Source: Myxococcota bacterium | Lineage (GTDB): Bacteria; Myxococcota_A; UBA9160; PR03 | DNA: 7,570 bases | Direction: 5' to 3' | Assembly (NCBI GenBank): GCA_025453505.1 | Contig: JALOQG010000126.1 | Location: 1 to 7,570 of the forward strand | Shown here: piece by piece, positions 1-5,447 of the stretch | How positions within the stretch are numbered: position 1 is the first letter of the stretch | Layout of the letters: each line of letters opens with the position of its first letter | Translations under genes and position numbers: made by a program | The notes under the pieces: generated by a model | The model's input: the letters and a program-made list of their open reading frames with translations, nothing else | What the model was told of the DNA's origin: nothing | Databases searched by the model: none

Positions 1-55
1 GGAGAAGGGGTCGCCGAGGACGGACTGTCGGGCGGCCGCAGGCGACCCCTTCTCC
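1..55. repeat. Perfect 15-bp inverted repeat (hairpin) at window edge
   Basis: The left arm at 1-15 (GGAGAAGGGGTCGCC) is the exact reverse complement of the right arm at 41-55, with a 25-nt loop. Eleven of 15 pairs are G:C, so it would form a stable hairpin in RNA from either strand. It lies 40 nt beyond the stop codon of the minus-strand cyclase gene, where a terminator would be expected, but no T-run follows the right arm on the plus strand and the minus-strand flank is outside the window. The arm could extend beyond base 1. A dispersed REP-like palindrome is an alternative: AAGGGGTC/GACCCCTT-type palindromes recur between genes in many proteobacteria. The repeat is seen; its function is inference. 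Confidence 0.6.
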
Positions 56-95
56 CGCAGGCCGTCGCAACCAACCCGGTCGAATCCGAGCGCTC

Positions 96-1250
96 TCATC
101 CGGCGCTGTCCTGCACGACGTTCAGCTTGACGCGCGCGGGCGCGACGCTGACGGGCGTCACGCTGTCCGGATGCTCGACCTGCTCCGGACCGACTTCGAA
201 CGTGCGCCTCCCGAGCTGCACCAGCAGCGCGTCGACCTTGATCGACAGCTTGTCCTGCTGCATCGCGAGATACACATCACGGCGACGCCCTTCCAGCACC
301 ACTTCCACTTCCGTCGGCTCGACGCTCTCGAGCGCCCAGCCGGCCGGCAGGTTCTCGACCTCCACCGGCAGGCGGCGCTGGTACTGCGCGACCGTCGCGC
401 CCGGCACGAGCAAGAGCCAGAGCCCCGCCGACGTCCCGACCGCGAAGAGCGCCTCGGGCCAGCGCCGCAACAGCTCGAGCGCGCGCGAGCGGCGCGGCGC
501 CTGCTTCGGCCAGCGATCGGCGAGGAAGCGGCGGGTCTCGCGCGCCAGCAGCTCGGGCCCCGCGAGCGTGCGCAGGCGCCCGTCGCGCGCGATCGAGACC
601 GTGCCGCGCTCCTCGGACACGACGATGCAGAGTGCGTCGGCGCGTTCGGCGAGACCGAGCGCTGCGGCGTGCCGCGTTCCGCCCATGCCGAGCTGCGCGT
701 GATCGGTCGAGAGCGGCAGGTGCACCGCGAAGCGCATCACGCGATCGCCCTCGATCGAGACCGCGCCGTCGTGACCGGGCGAGTGCGGATCGAAGAGCGA
801 GAGCAGCAGCGGCTCCGAGACGAGCCCACCGAGCGGCACTCCGCCCGCGACGTGCCGGTCGAGCGGCTCGCGGCCCGGAATCACGAAGAGCGCGCCGCAG
901 CGCTGCGCGACGAGGCGCCGCACCGCGCCGACCAGCGCGTCGACCGCGTCGGGCGGCGCGGACGGCGGCTTGCGGCGCAATCCCCAGATCGCGATCTGCT
1001 CGAAGAGCCGGCGCAGATCCTCCTGGAACACGACGACGAGCACGATCACGAGCACCGCGAAGAAGCCTTGCAGGATCCAAACCGTCATCGAGAGCTCGAG
1101 CTGTCGCGCGAGCAGGTACGCGCCCGCGGCGATCGCGACGCCGGCCAGCGCGATGCGCGCGCGCGCGCGACGCAACCACGCGAGCGTCGCCCACAGCATG
1201 AAGGCGACGATCGCCACGTCCACGACGTCCGTGATGCGGAACTCGGGCAT
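96..1250 (-). CDS. cdaA: Membrane diadenylate cyclase (CdaA type) fused to a YbbR-like domain
   Basis: This 384-residue protein is predicted to make cyclic di-AMP from two ATP at the inner membrane. Residues 7-25, 33-51 and 55-75 are three hydrophobic helices, followed by FQEDLRR, the form of the FQPELRR motif after the CdaA membrane region. The DAC (DisA_N) domain spans about 97-230, with H160-D161-G162-A163 (DGA motif), GTRH at 191-194 and the SEERGTVSIARDGRL block at 212-226. The second motif reads RHA (193-195) where family members normally have RHR. A fourth helix (about 267-284) leads into a domain (about 285-380) with YbbR features: LPVEVENLP, EPTEVEVVLEG and a closing PARVKLNV strand. 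YbbR domains are normally a separate protein, CdaR, encoded beside cdaA. With three helices before a cytoplasmic DAC domain, the fourth puts the YbbR part outside, matching CdaR topology. The ATG at 1250 places the first helix correctly, although only a weak AGG lies upstream. The gene is transcribed divergently from its neighbour. Confidence is high for the family and moderate for catalytic activity because of the RHA change. Confidence 0.9.
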   Translation of the reverse strand: MPEFRITDVVDVAIVAFMLWATLAWLRRARARIALAGVAIAAGAYLLARQLELSMTVWILQGFFAVLVIVLVVVFQEDLRRLFEQIAIWGLRRKPPSAPPDAVDALVGAVRRLVAQRCGALFVIPGREPLDRHVAGGVPLGGLVSEPLLLSLFDPHSPGHDGAVSIEGDRVMRFAVHLPLSTDHAQLGMGGTRHAAALGLAERADALCIVVSEERGTVSIARDGRLRTLAGPELLARETRRFLADRWPKQAPRRSRALELLRRWPEALFAVGTSAGLWLLLVPGATVAQYQRRLPVEVENLPAGWALESVEPTEVEVVLEGRRRDVYLAMQQDKLSIKVDALLVQLGRRTFEVGPEQVEHPDSVTPVSVAPARVKLNVVQDSAG

Positions 1251-1345
1251 CGCGCAAACCTAGGTGGGTCTCGGTGTCCGGCGCAATCCGGGTGTATCGT
1301 GGCAGGCAGATGGAACCCAGCGGCCGCCCCGGCATCGAAAGCGAC
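1251..1345. promoter_or_regulatory. Divergent intergenic region between cyclase and TVP38-like gene
   Basis: About 95 bp separate the cyclase ATG (1250, minus) from the preferred start of the membrane-protein gene (1346, plus), so promoters for both directions probably lie here or just inside the genes. It contains an 8-bp palindrome ACCTAGGT at 1258-1265, close to the cyclase start, and a weak -10-like TATCGT at 1295-1300 on the plus strand. Neither has a convincing -35 partner. If the plus-strand gene really starts upstream at 1274 or 1310, the region shrinks to 23 or 59 bp. Confidence 0.35.
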
Positions 1346-2104
1346 ATGTCCGCCGCCGCGTCGTCGCCCGGTCCCGCCGCTCGCTCCTCGGGACGCCGCT
1401 TCGTGCAGATCGCGATCGCGGTCGCCGCGATCGGCGCGCTGCTCCTGCTCGGCCGTCAGCTCGAAGCGCCGCTGCGCAGCTTCGCCGCCTGGGTCGAGGA
1501 GCTGGGGCCGCTCGGGCCGATCGCCTTCGTCGTCGGCTACGCGCTCGCCGTCGTCGCCTTCGCGCCGGGCTCGGTGCTGACGCTGGCCGCCGGCGCGACC
1601 TTCGGCATCGTGCGCGGCACCGCCTACGTGTTCGTCGCCGCGACGCTCGGCGCTGCGCTCGCGTTCCTCGTCGCGCGGCATCTCGCACGGCCGTGGGTCG
1701 AGCGCCGCCTCGCCGCGCATCCGGGTTTCGCGGCGATCGACCGTGCGATCGCCGCGCAGGGCCGGCGCATCGTGTTCCTGCTGCGGCTCTCGCCGGCGTT
1801 TCCGTTCTCGCTGCTCAACTACGCGCTCGGACTCACGCAGGTGCGCTTCGTCGATGCGCTCGTCGCGTCGATCGGCATGCTTCCGGGCACGCTGCTCTAC
1901 GTCTACTACGGTCACGTCGGCCGGCAGATCGCCGCGGCGGCGACGGGCTCCGCACCGGAGCGCGGCGTCGCGGATTACGCCGTGCTCGCGCTCGGCCTCG
2001 TCGCGACGATCGCAGTGACCACGCTGGTCGCGCGCATCGCGCGCCGTGCGCTGCGCGAAGCGACCGGCGAAGACGTGCAGCAGGCCGCAACGGAACGGGA
2101 GTGA
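1346..2104 (+). CDS. TVP38/TMEM64 (SNARE-associated, DedA-like) family membrane protein
   Basis: This 252-residue integral membrane protein belongs to the SNARE-associated/DedA-like family. After a Ser/Pro/Ala-rich N-terminus and a basic RR there is a helix (about 19-36), then the family core: a FAPGSVLTLAAGATFG re-entrant-type segment (residues 72-87), GTAYVFVAATLGAALAFLVAR (about 91-111), RLSPAFPFSLLNYALGLT (147-164, the RhxPxxPxxxxNYxxGL-type signature) and a conserved GMLPGTLLYVYYG (177-189). A last helix spans about 212-232. Biochemically studied relatives include lipid scramblases and undecaprenyl-phosphate flippases, but substrates differ between subfamilies and none can be read here. 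The start is uncertain: ATG 1346 leaves room for divergent promoters, ATG 1310 has only AGG 3 nt before it, and GTG 1274 has AGGTGG with 6-nt spacing but leaves 23 bp to the divergent gene. The gene ends 4 nt before the flavoprotein start. The same two families occur as one fused polypeptide in other bacteria (from memory), which suggests a joint function. Confidence 0.85.
   Translation: MSAAASSPGPAARSSGRRFVQIAIAVAAIGALLLLGRQLEAPLRSFAAWVEELGPLGPIAFVVGYALAVVAFAPGSVLTLAAGATFGIVRGTAYVFVAATLGAALAFLVARHLARPWVERRLAAHPGFAAIDRAIAAQGRRIVFLLRLSPAFPFSLLNYALGLTQVRFVDALVASIGMLPGTLLYVYYGHVGRQIAAAATGSAPERGVADYAVLALGLVATIAVTTLVARIARRALREATGEDVQQAATERE
2097..2101 (+). promoter_or_regulatory. Shine-Dalgarno GGGAG that fixes a TTG start
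   Basis: GGGAG lies in the last codons of the upstream membrane-protein gene, 7 nt before TTG at 2109. The reading frame could open at GTG 2046, but that would overlap the upstream gene by 59 nt and add 21 residues with no family resemblance. The site and spacing favour TTG 2109 and imply translational coupling, because ribosomes ending at 2104 sit over this site. Confidence 0.6.
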
Positions 2105-2108
2105 CGAC

Positions 2109-3611
2109 TTGCTGACGGACTCGCTGCACGATCGCGCGCTGCTCGAATCGGTCCATCCGCCGGGGTGGCGCAATCCGCAGCCGCAGGGCCGCTACAACCT
2201 CGTCGTACTCGGCGGCGGGACGGGCGGACTCGTGTCGGCCGCGGTCGCGGCGGGACTCGGCGCGAAGGTCGCCTTGATCGAGCGGGACGCGCTCGGCGGC
2301 GACTGCCTCAACACCGGCTGCGTGCCGTCGAAGGCGTTGATCCGCGCCGGTCGGCTCGCCACCGAAGCGCGCGGCGCCGCATCGCTCGCGCGGCCGCCGG
2401 CCAGCGCGCCGATTCCCGACTTCGGCGTCGCGATGGAGCGCATGCGCGAGATCCGCGCGCGCATCGCGCCGAACGACTCCGCCGCGCGCTTCCGCGATCT
2501 CGGCGTGGACGTGTATCTCGGCGAGGGCCGCTTCGTCGCGCCCGACGCGATCGAGGTCGGCGGCGCACGCCTCTCGTTCGCACGCGCCGTGCTCGCGACG
2601 GGCGCCCGCGCGACCGCGCCGCCGATCCCCGGTCTCGCGGACGCGGGCTTCCTCACCAACGAGACGGTGTTCTCGCTGACCGCGCCGCCGGCGCGGCTCG
2701 CCGTGATCGGCGGCGGACCGATCGGCTGCGAGTTGGCCCAGACCTTCGCGCGGCTCGGCATCGAAGTGACGCTCTTCGAGGTCGGCGCACACGTGCTGGA
2801 GCGTGAGGACCCGGATGCGGCGGCAATCGTGCAGCGCGCGCTCGTGCGCGACGGCGTGCGGCTGGTGCTCGGTGCGAAGGTGCTGGGCGCCCTGCGCGAG
2901 GGCGCGGAACGCCGCATCCGCTTCACCGCCGGCGATGCGGGCGAAAGCACGCTCGCGTGCGACGAGATCCTCGTCGCGGCGGGCCGCGCGCCGAACGTCG
3001 AGGGCATCGGTCTCGAAGAGGCGGGCGTCTCGTTCGAGCGCCAGGGCGTCGTGGTGGACGACCGCTTGCGCACCTCGAACAAGCGGATCTACGCCGTCGG
3101 CGACTGCTGCATGGCGTGGAAGTTCACGCACGCCGCCGACGCCGCGGCGAAGATCGCCGTGCAGAACGCGTTCTTCTTCGGGCGCAAGAAGCTCTCGACG
3201 CTGGTGATGCCCTGGTGCACCTACACCGACCCCGAGCTGGCGCACGTCGGGATCTCCGCGCGCGAAGCGGCCGAGCGCGGCGTCGCGATCGACACCTACA
3301 CGGTCGGTCTCGAGCACGTCGATCGCGCGATCTGCGACGGGGAGGACGAGGGCTTCGTGCGCATCCACGCGCGCAAGGGCACGGATCGCATCGCCGGCGC
3401 GACGATCGTCGCGAGCCACGCCGGCGAGATGCTGAGCCTCGTCACCGCCGCGATGACGGCGGGCATCGGCATGGGCAAGCTGGCCGGCACGATCTTCCCG
3501 TATCCGACCCAGAGCGACGCGATCAAGGCGGCCTCCAACCAGTACATGCGCACGCGCCTCACGCCCGGCGTGAAGCGCCTCTTCGAGACCTTCCTGCGCT
3601 GGCGGCGCTGA
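2109..3611 (+). CDS. Flavoprotein disulfide reductase, mercuric-reductase-like (probably not MerA)
   Basis: A 500-residue class I pyridine nucleotide-disulfide oxidoreductase, expected to be a cytoplasmic FAD dimer that uses NAD(P)H. Residues 35-40 (GGGTGG) form the FAD Rossmann loop. The redox-active cysteines are C66 and C71 in GGDCLNTGCVPSKAL. A second nucleotide loop, GGGPIGCELAQ, lies near residue 200; an acidic residue ends the following strand (VTLFE), which leans to NADH over NADPH. AVGD, ending at D332, is the second FAD contact, and a dimerisation domain follows. In that domain lipoamide dehydrogenase and glutathione reductase have HPTxxE, but here it is Y465-P-T-Q-S-D470, so the His/Glu dyad is Tyr/Asp. 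There is no N-terminal heavy-metal domain and no C-terminal Cys pair (it ends RWRR), so mercury reduction is unlikely despite the name such proteins often receive. The segment HPPGWRNPQPQGRYNLVVLG before the first loop is typical of the subgroup found with, or fused to, TVP38/TMEM64 proteins (from memory). The substrate is unknown, possibly a small thiol, quinone or membrane-linked acceptor. Confidence 0.85.
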   Translation: MLTDSLHDRALLESVHPPGWRNPQPQGRYNLVVLGGGTGGLVSAAVAAGLGAKVALIERDALGGDCLNTGCVPSKALIRAGRLATEARGAASLARPPASAPIPDFGVAMERMREIRARIAPNDSAARFRDLGVDVYLGEGRFVAPDAIEVGGARLSFARAVLATGARATAPPIPGLADAGFLTNETVFSLTAPPARLAVIGGGPIGCELAQTFARLGIEVTLFEVGAHVLEREDPDAAAIVQRALVRDGVRLVLGAKVLGALREGAERRIRFTAGDAGESTLACDEILVAAGRAPNVEGIGLEEAGVSFERQGVVVDDRLRTSNKRIYAVGDCCMAWKFTHAADAAAKIAVQNAFFFGRKKLSTLVMPWCTYTDPELAHVGISAREAAERGVAIDTYTVGLEHVDRAICDGEDEGFVRIHARKGTDRIAGATIVASHAGEMLSLVTAAMTAGIGMGKLAGTIFPYPTQSDAIKAASNQYMRTRLTPGVKRLFETFLRWRR

Positions 3612-3638
3612 CCGGGGCCGGGGTAGCGTCGGCGGCCC

Positions 3639-4721
3639 ATGAACCCGTACCGCTTCTACGCCGCGGAGATCTCGTACTTCTCCGGCAAGGTGCGTCCCGC
3701 GCTGCGCCAGAAGGGCGTGCCGTACGTCGAGCATCTGCCGACCTCCGCCGCGTACCGCGACGTGATCCTGCCGCGCACGGGGCTCGCGTTCATCCCGATC
3801 GTGGTGACGCCGGACGGCGACACCTGGCAGGACACCAGCGAGATCCTCGACGCGCTCGAGACGCGCTTCCCGGAGCCGGCGCTCTACCCCGCGACGCCCG
3901 TGCAGCGCGTCGTCGCGTTCCTGCTCGAACTGTACGCCGACGAGTTCCTGGTGCTGCCCGCGATGCACTACCGCTGGAGCTTTCCCGAAGGCGCACGCAA
4001 GGCGCGCGGCGATTTCGCGGCTTCGAACGGCGATCCCGAGGCGGCGGCGAAGTTCGCGAGCCGCATGCACGGCTCGATCCGCGCGCTCGGCGTGGTGCCC
4101 GAATCGCACGCGGCGATCGAGGCGCACACGGCGGATCTGCTCGACGCGCTCTCCGCACACTTCGCGGTGCACCCCGCGTTGCTGGGCGGGCGCATGTCGC
4201 TCGCGGACTGCGCGCTGATGGGCCCCCTCTACGCGCACCTCTACCTGGATCTCGTGCCGGGCCTCTTGCTGCGCGAGCGTGCGCCGCTCGTCTGCCATTG
4301 GATCGAGCGCATGAATCATCCCGACCCGACGGATCCGGGCGCGTTCCTCGCGGCCGACGCGCTCGCGCCGACGCTGCGGCCGCTCCTCGAACTCGTCGGC
4401 CGCGACGCCGTCCCGCTGATCCTCGACACGCTGCACGACTTCGAGCGCTGGGCGGACGGACGCCCCGCCGACATCGGCACGCCGCCGCGCGCAGTCGGCT
4501 TCCACGCGACACAGCTGCGCGGCGCGGCGTTCCAGCGCTACACGAGCCCGTACACGCTCTGGATGGTGCAACGCGTGCTCGACGCCCGGGCGGCGCTCGA
4601 CGCCGGCGGGCGCGCGCACGTCGACGCCGCGCTGGCCGGCACCGGCTGCGAACCGCTCTTCGCGTACCGCCCCCGCCACCGCCTCTGCAAGCGACGCTTC
4701 CAACTCTGCTTCGAGGAGTAG
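3639..4721 (+). CDS. Glutathione S-transferase family protein with long C-terminal extension
   Basis: A 360-residue GST-fold protein. The N-terminal thioredoxin-like domain (about 1-80) shows RFYAAEISYFSGKVRPALR, a cis-proline context FIPIV (51-55) and QDTSEILDALE (64-74), the position of the glutathione gamma-glutamyl contact normally written ES or DS. Candidate catalytic residues near the end of strand 1 are S12, Y13 or S15; there is no Cys there. The all-helical C-terminal domain carries GGRMSLADCALMGPLYAHLY (about 187-206), matching the GST N-capping box and hydrophobic staple region. Classical bacterial GSTs have 200-230 residues, so about 120 extra residues follow (about 240-360), including RYTSPYTLWMVQRVLDAR and a Cys-bearing basic tail. 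The ATG at 3639 puts strand 1 at the very N-terminus, as expected, with only GGCGG nearby as a weak ribosome site. It lies 27 nt after the flavoprotein gene on the same strand and may share its transcript. Conjugation, isomerisation, thiol reduction or a structural role cannot be told apart. Confidence 0.8.
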   Translation: MNPYRFYAAEISYFSGKVRPALRQKGVPYVEHLPTSAAYRDVILPRTGLAFIPIVVTPDGDTWQDTSEILDALETRFPEPALYPATPVQRVVAFLLELYADEFLVLPAMHYRWSFPEGARKARGDFAASNGDPEAAAKFASRMHGSIRALGVVPESHAAIEAHTADLLDALSAHFAVHPALLGGRMSLADCALMGPLYAHLYLDLVPGLLLRERAPLVCHWIERMNHPDPTDPGAFLAADALAPTLRPLLELVGRDAVPLILDTLHDFERWADGRPADIGTPPRAVGFHATQLRGAAFQRYTSPYTLWMVQRVLDARAALDAGGRAHVDAALAGTGCEPLFAYRPRHRLCKRRFQLCFEE

Positions 4722-4727
4722 GCGCCC

Positions 4728-5405
4728 TCAGCGGAAGAGCGGACCGTGGAGCCAGCGCAGCAGGACGGTCGTCGCGATGCCGATCCCGATCGCGAGGGGC
4801 GGGATCTCGCGCAGACCGCGCAGGGTGTCGCGCCCCGTGAAGGGCAGGAACGGCGTCCCCGCGTGCCACGCGCGATACGCGGGCCCTTCGGTGGCGAGCT
4901 TGCGGCGGTCCTGATGCGCGCAGCCGAGGATCGCGAAGAGCGGAAAGCCGGCGAAGAACGCCACGTCGCTCGCGAAACCCATCACCAGCAGGTGCAGCGC
5001 GCCGAAGAGGCCGACCCCCATGAAGAGCGGATGGCGCGTGATGCGATGCACGCCGCGCGCCTGCTTCGCGCGCCTCGCTTCGGGCAGGCCCACGGTGACG
5101 GGACTCGGCGAGACGTTGCCTGCGACGACCAGCGTCCACGCGACGCCCTGCAGCACGTAGAGCGTCCAGAGGCCCGCAACACCGAGGGCGGGCGGCGTGT
5201 AGAGCAGCGCGCCCGCGTGGCGGTGCGCCCAGTAGCGCCACACGAGCGCGACGAAGATCGTGATCGCGACGAGCGAGTAGACGCCGAGGAAGCCGCGCTC
5301 GCCGAGCGCGGCGACGAGGCGCGGCCGCAGGCGTCGGCTCGAGAGCGTCATGTGCGTCGCCGCGAAGAGCAGCCACAAGAGCACGATCTGCGTCGCGATC
5401 GACAT
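4728..5405 (-). CDS. NnrU-family integral membrane protein
   Basis: A 225-residue protein that is mostly membrane helices: about 2-17, 38-58, 72-97, 127-145, 147-161 and 202-217. NnrU-family hallmarks are ATHMTLSSR near the N-terminus, LGERGFLGVYSLVA (34-47), a WRYWAHRHAG loop and GVHRITRHPLFMG (118-130), a His/Arg-rich motif resembling those of small membrane methyltransferases of the isoprenylcysteine methyltransferase superfamily. NnrU was named from nitrite/nitric oxide metabolism loci, but no denitrification gene is visible here and the molecular function of the family is not settled. The ATG at 5405 has a strong AGGAGGG upstream. It is last in a minus-strand series behind two acyl-CoA dehydrogenase genes, 42 nt after the second, so it is probably co-transcribed with them. 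Its stop lies 6 bp from the stop of the convergent GST gene. The family call is firm; any role in acyl-CoA metabolism is guesswork. Confidence 0.85.
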   Translation of the reverse strand: MSIATQIVLLWLLFAATHMTLSSRRLRPRLVAALGERGFLGVYSLVAITIFVALVWRYWAHRHAGALLYTPPALGVAGLWTLYVLQGVAWTLVVAGNVSPSPVTVGLPEARRAKQARGVHRITRHPLFMGVGLFGALHLLVMGFASDVAFFAGFPLFAILGCAHQDRRKLATEGPAYRAWHAGTPFLPFTGRDTLRGLREIPPLAIGIGIATTVLLRWLHGPLFR

Positions 5406-5411
5406 CGGCGT

Positions 5412-5418
5412 CCCTCCT
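5412..5418 (-). promoter_or_regulatory. Strong Shine-Dalgarno AGGAGGG for the NnrU-family gene
   Basis: Read on the minus strand, AGGAGGG is followed by the 6-nt spacer ACGCCG and the ATG at 5405. This is the best ribosome-binding site in the window and fixes the start. It directly abuts the hairpin at 5419-5437. Confidence 0.75.
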
Positions 5419-5437
5419 CGCGCGAGCCACTCGCGCG
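5419..5437 (-). other. Intercistronic hairpin next to the NnrU ribosome site
   Basis: CGCGCGAG (5419-5426) and CTCGCGCG (5430-5437) form a perfect 8-bp stem with a 3-nt loop, between the small dehydrogenase subunit and the NnrU-family gene. On the minus-strand transcript the stem ends immediately before AGGAGGG. No T-run follows, so it is not a standard intrinsic terminator. It could protect mRNA ends after processing or limit translation of the downstream gene; GC-rich sequence can also give such stems by chance. Confidence 0.45.
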
Positions 5438-5447
5438 CCGCGTCCGC

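Noticed and set aside
1155..1169. Pure GC dinucleotide run of 15 nt, possible Z-DNA or slippage tract
   Set aside because: It lies inside the cyclase coding region, encodes the Arg/Ala loop between helices 1 and 2, and is ordinary for this base composition.
171..1580. 469-codon plus-strand frame opposite the cyclase
   Set aside because: The translation is rich in Arg, Glu, His and Gln with no recognisable domain, and the opposite strand carries a clear CdaA-family protein.
2046..2048. GTG as start of the flavoprotein
   Set aside because: It would overlap the upstream gene by 59 nt and add 21 residues unlike the family, while TTG 2109 has GGGAG at 7-nt spacing.
2109..3611. Identification of the flavoprotein as mercuric reductase (merA) with mercury resistance
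   Set aside because: There is no heavy-metal-binding N-terminal domain, no C-terminal vicinal cysteine pair, and no merR, merT or merP nearby.
1833..4703. 956-codon open frame on the minus strand, antisense to three genes
   Set aside because: It has Arg/Ala/His/Glu-rich low-complexity translation with no family features, and overlies three well-recognised genes. Long stop-free shadow frames are expected at this G+C.
4728..5405. A denitrification locus suggested by the NnrU-family gene
   Set aside because: No nir, nor or nos gene is present in the window; the neighbours are acyl-CoA dehydrogenases and a GST.
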